In this document: piece after piece, positions 1 to 10,656 of the stretch
Numbering within the stretch: position 1 is the first letter of the stretch
Layout of the letters: each line of letters opens with the position of its first letter
Assembly: GCA_030248295.1 (NCBI GenBank)
Contig: JASANH010001011.1
Span: 1-64,000, forward strand
DNA length: 64,000 nucleotides
Direction of reading: 5' to 3'
Origin: Mesodorylaimus sp. YZB2_4
Lineage: Eukaryota > Nematoda > Enoplea > Dorylaimida > Dorylaimidae
Position numbers and translations under genes: made by a program
The notes under the pieces: generated by a model
Told to the model about the DNA's origin: nothing
The model's database searches: none
Seen by the model: the letters and a program-made list of their open reading frames with translations, nothing else

Positions 1-335
1 AAAGACTTCGGTCATTCCGACATACTGCTGTTAAATACTCGTAAACTACCTAATTGGCTGCTGCTGTGTGAATGGCGTGATACAGCATAGAAAATTGCAC
101 TCTTAATGCCGTAATGCAAGCAGTCATGTGTCTAGACCCATTTGTGAAATCTTATCATGATAAACTGGACCCACTGGTGAATAGTCGATGAGTTTATATG
201 GCATCACAGATAGAACGCTGAGGGGCACATCACTTGGGATACTGACGTTACAAACTGTTGACACAGTCAACGTGGGTGGGCGAAGCACAAGGAGAAACTG
301 AACACAACCAAATGACCAGAGAAGGTTGACGAGGA

Positions 336-1538
336 TCACAGAGCTATGGACGAACTGGCGCCAGCAGAGTTGTAGCCAGCGAACGCTGTACAGCGATCAC
401 ACAGTCCATAGCCCGGGTTGGGCATGACCTGACCGCAGTAATGACACGCACCGAATTCAAGCTGACCAGAACTGTAAAACGCTGCTTCACTGCTTGAAAC
501 AACCGGCGAAGGGATGGCAGACATTGAGACCATTCCTCTGTTGGCAACGCTCATGCTGTGCGAGTGGCCCATGTTGGCCAGGGCGATCGGCAATTGGTAC
601 TGGTAAGGCAGGTTTTGATGGCGAGTGATCTGGTGCTCGTCCATATTTGAAACAGGTCTGGAGGCGATCGCCGAGTGCGCTTTCGCCATCTGCAAGAAGA
701 GTCAAATAAGAACCTTGAATGATGTCCGTCATGCAGGACACAATACTTCAGAAGCTCACGTCAGAGCCCATACAAATACCTGGAATAGTCCTCTGCTGAA
801 CGACTGCACAAGTGGAGTACAAGCATCTCTAAATGTCCTCCTCCTTTGCTCTCTTGCAATAGTTTGTATCCCGACAATGGCCCTATTCCACCCTCGCTAG
901 GATAACTGCCTATAAGGTTCAAGTGATCAAAGCTGCCCACTCTTACCTCGTCAGTCACTAATGCAGGGTATTGGTACGACGCATGGGGCATATTCCTCGG
1001 CACTTTGTGTACCATATCCTGCTGTTTCGGATGCTGCAAGACATGAACCTGCTCCAAAACTGTCGTCCTAGTCGCGCTGTTTGCCGGTCCTGAATCCACC
1101 ACCTCGCTTTCATATTCGTCCAAAATATCTTGCAAGTCGTAAACGTATTCGATGGCCGCTTTCAATATTTTTAACTTGGATACTCGTTTCGTTTTCTGTT
1201 TCAAAGTCGGCACGAATGTCTTCAGACGATTGAATGCTTGGTTGACTGTGTGCACTCGACGTCGCTCTCTGGCATTTCGCCTGGCCACTGCTGCCGCTGG
1301 TCTCTCGCTGGCCCGCTTGTACGACGTTTTGCCTTGCCTGGACACATTTTGACTGCCCCGATCCTCGACCACTTTCCGATTGTTGTGGCCACCTTGGACT
1401 GCTGACGACTTTCGACGAGCCAACGTCCTGTCCGTGGACGAAGTGATCTTAAACTCCTAAAATAAACTGATTTAGTTCTTCGAGACGGGATGATAGTGTC
1501 CTTACCTGCGAGGTTGGGCAATGTCCGGCTCTGCTCAT
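336..1538 (-). CDS. bHLH transcription factor, achaete-scute-like, with C-terminal CXXC pair
   Basis: Three exons fit on the minus strand: 1538-1506, 1456-947 and 689-336 (stop included), giving about 298 residues. The 49-bp first intron has GTAAGG/TTTTAG ends; the second (946-690) has GTAAGA/TTGCAG ends; both joins keep the frame. Exon 2 holds the helix-loop-helix: a basic region reading RRNARERRRVHTVNQAF, then a KRVSKLKILKAAIEYVYDLQ second helix, at roughly residues 60-115. The RRNARER..V..VN core and the SK-LK-A-EY--LQ helix 2 are typical of achaete-scute proteins (group A, E-box binding, usually neurogenic, acting with an E/Daughterless partner). The VN-AF part also recalls the atonal/Fer group, so the subfamily is uncertain. 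Exon 3 is Ser/Gln-rich and ends with a CX2C-X11-CX2C motif that could bind zinc. Exon 3 rests only on splice sites and phase. Confidence 0.75.
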
Positions 1539-2936
1539 GGTTCCAGAGTCGGAGGAAGCCGAGGATAACCGAGTGGTCGGATGTCCTTTTCCACACTGAC
1601 AGTCTTACTGTACACGACCACAGTAAGCTCTGGGCCCGCCTCGAGTTTATTGATCGAGCGCATTTCCTTTTACGTCACCGTTATGGTATTCATTGGACAC
1701 GGGGGGGGGGGGGGGGTGTCGACTCGGCTCGACACGTGTGAGCACGTATCACCTTTCAACAGGTCGTTCAGGTCGGTTGGCCAGGAGACCAGGTACCTGT
1801 TCGAAATGGGTTTAGACTATCCACAGAGTCGGCGACGGGTCGATTTTTAATTAAGCCGACTGAATGAGCTGCTGAAAACAAGGCTGAGGGTACGATTGGC
1901 TCATCATTTATTCTATTTGCATAGCTAAACTCCTTGATCGCCCACAGCGGGACTCGCGGGCCAGATGGCTGATCGCGTGCTGCGGATATTGTAGGTATAA
2001 TGGCAATGAGGACCAATTACGACACAAATGGCACCTGAATGGGCCAACGATGAACTCGAGCCGCGGCGGTCGTCCGCTCAACAGCTCACGATACACTGAC
2101 AAGTAGAAGAACAGGGGACCAAGGCTGCTTTTTTCCAAATCTGCCCCGCATCGCACCCTAACAAAAAGTTTCGAAGTGAAACACGAAACGTGTTTTAAGT
2201 TAGATACTGCAACACGGCCCCCAGAGGGTCATCTCAGGGGTGCTGGGCGATCACTTGCTGCTGCACTACTAGTTCCGAAAAACCGGAAACGCACTACGAT
2301 CTATTGACAGCAAAAGGTGGACTCAGTGGGTCCCTGGAACTTGGATGAATTTATATAGCTGACTGCGGGAGTTGTCAGTGGGCTGGTCAGGCGACTAGGA
2401 CATGGCTTGGACCATGACACTATGAGAGCTGATCTTGGAGCTAGGTGATTGACTCTACGGATCTCTATGCTGAATCTTTGATGAGACCTAACATGCATTT
2501 CAGTGTAGCAGGTCCAGCTACAGTATGTATAATAGCTGCATTTGGCGAACGTTGCCTTGAATTTGTTATCAGTCGCAATACTTCAGGTCGAGGAGCCTGA
2601 TCAGCATGATTTGAATCCGTAACCTGCGCCTTTTTACAGCTCCCTTTCTTCAAAAAAGATCTTAATAAGGATTTGCCACGGGTCTTTTTGCATTCCGAGG
2701 GACAAAACGAGCTGTGATGGGCGAAATATGGGGAGAGGAATAGAAGCAACGCTTCCTTGTGCTGGGATCTCATCATACTCTACAGTGCAGTAGGGTTTGC
2801 ATAGCGTGTAAAGTAGGTATACTCCTGTTATACTAGATACTTCTACTGCAAGCATCCAGCAGCCGTTACAGTTTTTGGCTGGTTATTGCCCTGACAAGAC
2901 TGTTGCTCTCGTCCGCGTGCCCAAGATCGAAGCAAA
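1539..2936. other. Intergenic spacer with a 16-G tract
   Basis: This 1.4-kb spacer lies between the divergent bHLH gene (minus) and tetraspanin gene (plus), so it must hold both promoters. The only clear landmark is an uninterrupted run of 16 G at 1701-1716. I see no convincing coding exon. Confidence 0.6.
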
Positions 2937-4098
2937 ATGTCCATCATTTGTGTCCGGTTAACGATGGCCATATTCAACGTCTTGCTATGCGTAAGCTCAA
3001 ATGAAGGATAATTCAATTTTGTGTGTTAGCGATTTTTCGCGTCATTCAGTTGCCATAGCATTTTAGTGCTTCGGTCTGCTTATCAGTGTCGGCGCTGCGG
3101 TATTTTATTGGAAGCCGTCAATTAGGAAGGACTTTGCTTCTATTCAAGGGAGCAAAGAGGTGCAGCAAGCGGTCGAGGATGTGGACTACGAAGCGACCAT
3201 GGATCATGTAAGTAAAGGCCATTTCTTCTGCTCTATGGCAACATCAAGTTATAACTACAGTACTATAGGCCTTAATCTCTGCCATGGCACTTGGTGGCGT
3301 GGTGTGCTTTGTCAGTTTCTGGGGATGCACCGGCGCCGTGTGCGACAACACTTGCGCTTTGGCCACATACATTGGTCTGGTGACCATCGTGATGCTCTGC
3401 TGCTTGGGTGGCGGGATCACGGTAATGGTATTCGGCAACATCGATCAGGTATGGCGTCAATGCCTTTCAGTTTTCCGTCACAAGTTTTTTTTTAAATTGC
3501 AGGGTGAAAAGTGGGCTCGAAATCGTTACGAAACCAACTTCGAGCAATGGATCAATAAGCGCAATGAATCGATGCGCCATTTGAACGAGGTTCAAAATAA
3601 GGTAGCACTTTTGCTAATCGACTACCTCCGCCAACCCCATGCCGATATGCTCGTCTCGTTTAAGTGGTCTTGCTGCGGCTGTGCCAACCACACCGAATAC
3701 GACGTTGAAGACGCCGAGCTACCCAGTTCGTGCAAGTCGAATGTGACGCACCAAGTGGTAAGCGCAGGGAGGACTCGATTTCTTTTGACAACGTGACTTG
3801 TTTTCAGCACTTGAAAGGCTGTTGCGAAGTGGGAGCGAAAGAGTTTATCAAGCAGTTCAAGCTGGTTCTCAATGTCCTCGGAGGCATGGGCCTCGGCGGT
3901 GCGCTGCTCTGTATCCTCTCCCTCGTCTTCGCCTGTGTCGCTATCAGCGCCCCTGGTGAGCAGCAACCCGGCGGTGCTTCAGTGCGCGCTGGTCCCAGGT
4001 CTGTAAGGGAATGGCGCGATCACTTAAGAAGGTCATATAGATCTCGAAGTGCCACTCCTCAGCCTCGAGGTCATCACAAGAATGCCGCTCGCCGTTGA
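2937..4098 (+). CDS. Tetraspanin-family four-transmembrane protein
   Basis: Five exons, all in phase 0: 2937-2990, 3067-3207, 3269-3448, 3503-3757 and 3808-4098 (TGA end), giving about 306 residues. Introns are 50-76 bp with GT..AG ends. The order fits tetraspanins, which organise membrane microdomains with integrins and receptors: TM1 across exons 1-2 (about residues 5-30), TM2 and TM3 in exon 3 with the hallmark GCTGAVCDN motif between them, then a large extracellular loop with CCG in exon 4 (SCCGCANHT) and further cysteines in PSSCK and KGCCE, then TM4 at about 225-250. NHT and NVT are possible N-glycosylation sites in the loop. The cytoplasmic tail of about 45 residues is Arg/Ser-rich, long for the family. 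The first ATG opens directly into TM1, as is common in tetraspanins. An AATAAA follows 60 bp after the stop. Which tetraspanin this corresponds to is not clear. Confidence 0.9.
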
Positions 4099-4158
4099 TG
4101 CCGAACCTTGAACATGTTCTGCTTGATTATTGTGACCTGCAATGTACTCTGCTCTGAC

Positions 4159-4164
4159 AATAAA
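4159..4164 (+). terminator. Polyadenylation signal AATAAA of the tetraspanin gene
   Basis: A canonical AATAAA hexamer lies 60 bp after the tetraspanin stop codon on the same strand. Confidence 0.7.
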
Positions 4165-4679
4165 TGCCTAAGTGCGCGTATTTTATCTTCCAGGAATGGT
4201 ATTTATTCGGCCAAAGGAGAGGTCATTGCAGGATGAAAATGTGCAAGCTGTTGAAGATTGTGCAGCATAACGACAACGGGTCCATAAATATGGGAATAGG
4301 AATCCGTATCCGTATCTCTGAAACAATACGGGTCAACAAGGGGTCACTTTGCATATCATTACATTGACAAGAAGGACGCGCATACCTTAGATCCTTTACT
4401 CGCAGCCCCTTCATTTACAGATACCCTCCAGGTCGAGCTCTTTGAACTCCTATAGTAAGCTATCTCATGTCGCGAACATGCACTCGCGATTTCCAGCACA
4501 CTTTCCAGTTTCTTCTTTATTGAAGCTTAGACGACGACTGCAGGGGGCAAATCTGCTTATGCCCGAAAATGCCCGCTATTAACCAGCAACTTCGCGGCTT
4601 CCCCAACGGCCACGGCCGCTTCAGAGGGCCAAATAGTTGAACTTATTGATTGTTTGCAGATCGATCTGCCGGTTCACTG

Positions 4680-4765
4680 GAGTGGTGAAGGGCATGTCCC
4701 GCCGACTTCGGTCGGCCGCCTCCCTCCTACGCCTGCCAGGCTCGGTTACAGGCATCCCCAGCGCG
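4680..4765 (+). repeat. Dispersed repeat R2, 3' portion
   Basis: The stretch running through GACTTCGGTCGGCC, CTCCTACGCCTGCC and the following GGTTAC matches the 3' half of the R2 copies at 38865-39062 (plus) and 50588-50795 (minus). Confidence 0.55.
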
Positions 4766-6288
4766 ATCCGCTAACGCGAGACGATCCAATTCGGCCTGCC
4801 GAGCCAATGCCTCCCGCCCCTGCGCGTCACGGACGTCAGTCATATCCACCTCGGTATGTGCTCGCACATCATCACGACGAGTCAGAATCGCCATCTGACT
4901 CCAACATCGCCTCAACAGTCCTCTGCCCCTCTCTTAAGCAAAATCGCCGTCCCGCAATTGAGCACTCGAGTCAGCGAGACGCTCGCCTTTGCGCTCGTTA
5001 GCTTTCGAGGTACCGCCGTAGTACGGTTTTTTGATGGTGTTGAGCTAGGGCCTAATTATGGTCGGGTGCACACGCGCCTGTCGTCCGACAAGGGAGCGAC
5101 CGACTATGATCAGGCCCTTAGGGATGTGAGGGATTTGAGTGCATCAACCTAGTAGTTTATGCTTTCTGAGATTCTAATCGCCTTTTTGGGCCTGGCGAGT
5201 GTCGCGAAGATACAGTACGCTCTCGATTATCAAAGCACTTTTTGCAGTTTTTTTCTTTATTCTGACATTATGTTATTAGGCTACCTGCCCTTTGCCCTTA
5301 TTATGGAACACCCTTTCATCCTTTCACCCACGGATGGAAACAATCTGGCATCTCATTCATCCTCCGAGGGGAAAAAACTATGCGAAGCATACATTAGATT
5401 CGCATTCTTTAGTCGCGTGTTTTCATTTTAGGCGACAGCAGGTGGACAAAAGCAGTAGGCCGCCCTCATGACGCAAAAGTTTCCTCATTTATTAGGAAAA
5501 ATAACGTATTGTGAATCCTCGCTTGTATTCCCCGTCGTTTATATCCCTGGTATAGAGCTTACGTGAACTACAGTAGAACCTATGTGCTCTATCTTATCGC
5601 TTTCCTTGTCAGCATAGACAAATGGGTCTGCACGTAGTGAATGGAGATCCATTGTATTTTTGAGCAAGAACAATGCGCCTGTTTGAATTCTATAGCTTTG
5701 GGGATAACAAGCGAGAATTTATGTCCTATTTGCTCACGTTAGACAAAATACATGCAGTGGGGTCAGAAGGCCTTTTCGAATAAAACATGGACAGAAAACT
5801 ATCATACCAGATCTGCTGCAACGGGCTGGGTCAAAAGTCGGTTGGTCGAATTTGGGGCACGGCTATACACCAACACAAATAAAAGATATCAGCTGAGGGC
5901 AGTGCCGCTGACTCAATAAAAAGGGTGCCTGCATAGTATTACGTGCCTGAGAGCTTCCCCTCTGCGACCGACGGATGCCAGAAAGCTCAAGGGGAAAATC
6001 CACAAAACGGTGGTCCACCCAGTGGCTTGGCCAAGTCAGAATATTGGCCTGCATCGTAAATATAATTTCTCGAAGGCACGAGCTAGCAGGCTGATCAACA
6101 ATCTCATATGCTGGTCAGAATATGTACAAGCTGTTTTTCCCTTTTGGTAGGTTAACGCATTGATGGACGTCACTAGAGTAAGCTAATTCTTTTCCACGGA
6201 GATCAGGTAAGAATACACGATGTACCGCACCCTCCCTTTGAAGGTATCTAGGGTACTGAAGGCTGTATGACAGGGCTGTATGACAGTG

Positions 6289-6340
6289 AAGGCTCATTTA
6301 TACTGGCCACCGAGCTCTCTGTGACAGAGCGGCGCACTGC
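6289..6340 (-). repeat. Dispersed repeat R4, fragment
   Basis: On the minus strand this reads through a GGCCAGTATAAATGAGCC block and the preceding CTCTGTCACAGAG, matching the end of the longer R4 copies at 13385-13590 and 18403-18580. Confidence 0.55.
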
Positions 6341-6505
6341 TTGGAATGGTCCCGAATTTTCATGTTCGAGGATTACTGTACTCTGTCCCAGACTTCACTG
6401 GACCCTTAAAACTCGGGGACTAGTATAAATGCACCAAAGTCAGGAAAATGAGTATAAAAGCGACCAGGCCCAGGCGCCCGTACCTGAGTCCTCGATCGGT
6501 GTCCC

Positions 6506-6785
6506 TGTAGCGATGTTTCCCTACAGAAGAGAACACAGCTGATCTCGCCAGTCTTTAATGCACACTAAAATATCATCCTACAGCTAAAAGGCACAGAACA
6601 GCTGAAAAGAGTGGAATGTGGATAGGAAAAGAAATCTGTTTGGGTTAGAAGCAGAGAGTGCGCTAGAATGTACATGTGGGAAACTGGATTGTTTCAGGAG
6701 AGCCGTGAGAAAGGTTACTGTGTTTAAAGGTGATGTGATGATTCAATGAGAAGAAGGAAAGGTCATTATCGCGAGAGTCGCGACA
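6506..6785 (-). repeat. 3' LTR of the BEL/Pao element
   Basis: 280 bp, opening TGTCGCGAC and closing GCTACA on the minus strand, so it has the TG..CA ends of retroviral LTRs. It matches the LTR at 12272-12551 except for substitutions near 6559 and 6576. The last 20-bp unit next to it (6771-6790) is tandemly repeated at 6791-6810. Confidence 0.9.
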
Positions 6786-6910
6786 CTCCCGCGAGAGTCG
6801 CGACACTCCCGCGAGAGGAAAAGAATGGAAATGATGGGATGCAGTGAAGCGCTAGGAGGAAAGAAAAAAAAGTAACTGCGGATAAGTATATGATCACTGG
6901 ATATACGTGT

Positions 6911-8773
6911 TCACTGATCCTCCTTCATGGCCTCGATCAGAGCCCGTATTGGCGAGCTCATCAGTTCAGGCTTCTGGGCTTGGATGGGTTGATCGACTGG
7001 GCCCTTCATGGGGCAGGGCTCTTCTTGACTCATAGGGGGTGGATGATGCACCATAGGTTCCGTGTTGTGACCTTTGAGGATTCTCAGCAGAAGCCATTTT
7101 ATGACGTTCAAGAAGAGTTTGGCTGTGATATACGCACAACATAGTTGCACCCAGATCCAATGGAGTTTGCCTGTAAACTGACCGAGTAGTCCCATCGGCG
7201 TATATCTGCTAGCTGCGTCCAAAATAGCATTCGCTTGTGAACCAGCTGGTTGTCCGACGACTTGGCTCAATTCCCTTGGTGTACTAGCGTGTTCTTCAAC
7301 TGAGGCGAAAATGTCATTCGGGCTGATCTGCCCTCGCAGTTCGTCCCTTGTGTACATCAGAAGCGGCTTGTGGATAACAGGTTTGAAGTCGGCATAGCCT
7401 GATAGCGTTGTCGTGAACATAGCGTGGTCAGCTAATGGTCTGTCGTATGGGCGCAGTTCTCCTGAGTGAGCATAATAAAGAAGAATCTTTCCACTTGCAT
7501 CTTGCAGAAATGTTTCCTGCACTAAATCGCATTCTGTGGGAGCAGAGTGGGCGTAAATGATTCTAGTTTTTGGTTCCATGAATCCCGTTGTGGCCTGCCC
7601 ATGCACCGTGTAATTTAATGGGACCCATTCTGTACATTTCTCGCCCATGCTGAGAAATGTGTAGCTTTCGACTTGGTTGCATGGCCAGATTTCTAAGATA
7701 GTTCCATGAAGACGACCCATGACGTTGCTGTCGTTGGAAAGCTTCCTGGCGATGAGGGTGGGCTCAGAGTGTGCCAGTAGCATGCTGATCTGTTGAAGTT
7801 CATGGATGGATCGACAAACCGAATAGAAGGCGTGATTCAAGAGCACTTTGAATAAGTACTCTAACCGAGATTCCAGTGCTTGCAGTCGTGGGGTCACAAT
7901 GTCACTTTCTCCATTGTCTTCTGCTTGACGTTTAGATCTCCGTAGATCACTCGGCGCGATGACTGAACCCATTGTGATGACAACAGGGATTCCTTGATCC
8001 GTCATTGTCGCTTCTGAGCTGTCGCAAACTGTGACCTTCCCTCGGCCATTATTCCAGGTGAATGCCAGTTCATAGTCGTCACTTAGGAATTGATTGTCCC
8101 AAAGTTTTCCATCGATTGACTTCCAGAACACGTATTCACACTTGGCCGTTTTGTTTATCTTCCATACTAGGGCGCTTTGATCATGTAATATGCAGGCCTC
8201 CTTCTCGTAGTCGCAGTGCGCGACGTTCGCCAAGTTCGATTCCATGTGGCCATGGTATGATTGGTAGACTTTGCCTTTGACCAGAAAGCAATTAGTAGTT
8301 TCTCTGGCATACCACTTACAGCAGTCCCAAGCATTGCCGCTTGTGTATGGTGGCTCCACACGGTTTTCGGTGAATGCAGAAGTCTCACTCCCCAATAGTG
8401 GGCCTTCCCGACAGCGACGATGTTCGATTATTTCCCAACATTCAGGGGCCATAATTGGGACAGCTTCCTCATGATGGCGTTGTTCCCATCCTGATTTCGC
8501 GAAGTTTGTGTAGGCTTCGACCACAGTTTTGACCTTCGAACACTTGTAAGCAGCGCTGTCGTTGCTATGTTGCGCTTGTAAATGGCGACCTTCGCGACAT
8601 AAACCTTTGTTCGGTCGTTGTCCTTCAGTGCGGTCTTGCAATTGTAAGCAGCTGTTGTCAGATTCAAGGTGATTTTTGCACTTCCTTTCTCGCAGAGCAG
8701 TGGCGGAGAATTCGCTCCAGTCAGCATAAAGGTACATGTGAGCAAAAGGAGTGCGACCGATGGAATAGACCAA
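6911..8773 (-). CDS. env-like: Envelope-like glycoprotein frame of the BEL/Pao element
   Basis: An uninterrupted frame of about 620 codons without a good ATG start; it overlaps the end of the pol frame (stop at 8428), whose last part carries a signal-peptide-like hydrophobic stretch (about 8705-8765), so the two are displaced by a frame change. Visible features are many cysteines, NX(S/T) glycosylation sites, a dibasic furin-type site RRSKRQ near codon 285, and a C-terminal hydrophobic anchor (about codons 535-565) followed by a proline-rich tail. This is the layout of a surface/transmembrane fusion glycoprotein, known from semotivirus-like BEL elements. I could not assign it to the baculovirus-F, phlebovirus or chuvirus glycoprotein groups. 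The lack of stop codons suggests little decay since insertion. Confidence 0.65.
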   Translation of the reverse strand: MVYSIGRTPFAHMYLYADWSEFSATALRERKCKNHLESDNSCLQLQDRTEGQRPNKGLCREGRHLQAQHSNDSAAYKCSKVKTVVEAYTNFAKSGWEQRHHEEAVPIMAPECWEIIEHRRCREGPLLGSETSAFTENRVEPPYTSGNAWDCCKWYARETTNCFLVKGKVYQSYHGHMESNLANVAHCDYEKEACILHDQSALVWKINKTAKCEYVFWKSIDGKLWDNQFLSDDYELAFTWNNGRGKVTVCDSSEATMTDQGIPVVITMGSVIAPSDLRRSKRQAEDNGESDIVTPRLQALESRLEYLFKVLLNHAFYSVCRSIHELQQISMLLAHSEPTLIARKLSNDSNVMGRLHGTILEIWPCNQVESYTFLSMGEKCTEWVPLNYTVHGQATTGFMEPKTRIIYAHSAPTECDLVQETFLQDASGKILLYYAHSGELRPYDRPLADHAMFTTTLSGYADFKPVIHKPLLMYTRDELRGQISPNDIFASVEEHASTPRELSQVVGQPAGSQANAILDAASRYTPMGLLGQFTGKLHWIWVQLCCAYITAKLFLNVIKWLLLRILKGHNTEPMVHHPPPMSQEEPCPMKGPVDQPIQAQKPELMSSPIRALIEAMKEDQ

Positions 8774-10644
8774 GTTGAATGACTTGAAGTGAACAGGATG
8801 CTGTCAGCGGAATCCGTTGCCATGGCTCGAATACGTTGGTTGGCTACAGTTGCGGCCTTGCGTTGTGGGCGTTTCTCTAATGAATTGGGTATAAGTTTTG
8901 GAGTGCTGCCAGTGGTTTCCGTTGGTGGTGCTTCCTCCTCTGGGATAGTGCTGGAATCGTTGACATTGTGAGAAACTTCCAGTGGGTACAAATGCAGGAT
9001 TGCGCGAGTGAGAACTCGCCCAGAAGATGTCCGCACTTTGGCTGCACGAATGGCACCATCGCTGCTTGGAATAAGCTGAACAATCTTGCCCAATGGCCAG
9101 GACCCTCGTGGTGTGTCCTGGTGAATGTGTACAATGTCCCCGATTTTTGGCGATTGATTGAAAGCTGCCCGGCGACTTCGCAGGTTTGACTGAGCGCGCT
9201 CTCGCATGCTAAGCAGGTAGTCGTCTCGCCACTGTTTCCAAAATGACTGCAAGTGGCGCTCACCCTTGGTCCAGCGTTCCAAAAGTGCGGCCTTAGATGT
9301 CATCCTGTCGACGTAATCCAGATCTGCATCAGACGTACTGATACCAGGAACGCCAATTTTTGGATTCTGCATTAAGAAATGTGCTGGCGTTAAGGCTTGT
9401 CCATCTAGGAAGTCGGACCCCACATGAACAAGTGGTCTGGAGTTTAGCATGGCTTCGACTTCACTGAGGACTGTCTGGAATTGAACAAATGTGAGGCACA
9501 GATGTTGAATCGATTTGCGAAGTGCGCGTTTGACCAATTGGACCAGACGTTCATACACGCCACCCATCCAGGGCGCACGTTCAGGAATAAATGTCCACTT
9601 GACGCCCAAATGGTTGATGTAGGAGAGAACCTGGTCATTCTTGGTGATTTTTCTCCACAACTCATCAATGGCTGACTTGGCTAACTTGAATTGTGTGGCA
9701 TTGTCTGAAAGAATGTGTGAAGGTGTCCCACGGCGAGCCACGAATCGACGGAAGGCTAACAGAAACTGATCGGCTGACATGTCCTCCACCAGTTCCAAGT
9801 GCATGGCTCTCGTAGCCAAGCAAGTGAACAGTCCGACCCAAACTTTGACTGGAACTTGATCGCGTTTGACGTAGATTGGTCCAAAGTAGTCCAAACCTGT
9901 CCACGTGAATGGGGCTGATTCGCGAACTCTGGATGATGGAAATGCTGGCATCGTAGGTGGAGCATATGGACCACCTTCCACTCGTTTGCATTTCAAGCAA
10001 GACTTCACGCATTGGCGAACCACTGAACGACCAGATGGTATCCAAAAAGTGTGACGAATTTGCGACAATGTGTGACTCGTCCCGCTGTGCAGCAGTTTTT
10101 CATGAAAGCTGCGAATGACCAATGTCGTGAACCAATGTTTCTTGGGTAGGAGAATTAGAGAGATTGCGTCTGTTTCCAAATTTGCATTTGTCAATCGACC
10201 TTTGCATCGAATAATACCATCGGCATCCACCCCAATATTTAGATGGTCCTGAACTGATGTACGCTTGCCCTTCGCAATGGCATTGAACACATCAGCAAAG
10301 TTTGTGGCTTGAACATGCTTGACCCACAGTCTTCGCGCGTCATCGATTTCAGTGACTTCAAAATTCTTTCCTGTTGATAAAGCCTTGTCCTTTGTCCTTT
10401 TGATGAAACGAATGCACCAAGCGGTGACACGCAGTAGTGTTGTTAAACTGGAAAACCGAGATGGATCAATGCCAAACGGATTTGTGCATGGATCCGTGGT
10501 GATAAGTGATGTCTCGAACAAAATATGCTTCTTCTGTTCGGATGAAATATTCTCCAGTGTTGCGGAATCGATGTTGAACTGATCCAATCCCTGGGGCCAT
10601 TTGGACTTGTCGTTTATGAGCCACCGGGGTCCGTGCCACCACAA
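8428..10644 (-). CDS. pol: Integrase region of BEL/Pao pol, read into an env leader
   Basis: 738 codons. The N-terminal zinc-binding part shows HEKLLHSGTSHT followed by CVKSCLKC (HHCC type). The catalytic core follows with its D,D,E triad in GLDYFGP, SDNATQF and GGVYERL, placing the enzyme among retroviral-type integrases that insert cDNA into host DNA. After it come the AHFLMQN segment and a conserved C-terminal domain (IGDIVHI, WPLGKI) characteristic of BEL/Pao pol proteins. The frame then runs into a hydrophobic leader and the start of the envelope region before stopping. A TAA at 10657-10659, in the same frame, separates it from the RNase H frame upstream. Confidence 0.85.
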   Translation of the reverse strand: MWWHGPRWLINDKSKWPQGLDQFNIDSATLENISSEQKKHILFETSLITTDPCTNPFGIDPSRFSSLTTLLRVTAWCIRFIKRTKDKALSTGKNFEVTEIDDARRLWVKHVQATNFADVFNAIAKGKRTSVQDHLNIGVDADGIIRCKGRLTNANLETDAISLILLPKKHWFTTLVIRSFHEKLLHSGTSHTLSQIRHTFWIPSGRSVVRQCVKSCLKCKRVEGGPYAPPTMPAFPSSRVRESAPFTWTGLDYFGPIYVKRDQVPVKVWVGLFTCLATRAMHLELVEDMSADQFLLAFRRFVARRGTPSHILSDNATQFKLAKSAIDELWRKITKNDQVLSYINHLGVKWTFIPERAPWMGGVYERLVQLVKRALRKSIQHLCLTFVQFQTVLSEVEAMLNSRPLVHVGSDFLDGQALTPAHFLMQNPKIGVPGISTSDADLDYVDRMTSKAALLERWTKGERHLQSFWKQWRDDYLLSMRERAQSNLRSRRAAFNQSPKIGDIVHIHQDTPRGSWPLGKIVQLIPSSDGAIRAAKVRTSSGRVLTRAILHLYPLEVSHNVNDSSTIPEEEAPPTETTGSTPKLIPNSLEKRPQRKAATVANQRIRAMATDSADSILFTSSHSTWSIPSVALLLLTCTFMLTGANSPPLLCEKGSAKITLNLTTAAYNCKTALKDNDRTKVYVAKVAIYKRNIATTALLTSVRRSKLWSKPTQTSRNQDGNNAIMRKLSQLWPLNVGK

Positions 10645-10656
10645 GGAATTGTTGCA

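Larger units (their letters stand above)
4165..6500. other. Gene-poor spacer with repeat fragments
   Basis: No supported gene. It holds a partial copy of dispersed repeat R2 at about 4680-4765 and a minus-strand fragment of dispersed repeat R4 at about 6289-6340. A proline-rich open frame at 4654-5001 overlaps the R2 fragment and has no recognisable domain. Confidence 0.5.

Noticed and set aside
4654..5001. Proline-rich open frame of 115 codons
   Set aside because: It overlaps a dispersed repeat, has no splice context and no recognisable domain.
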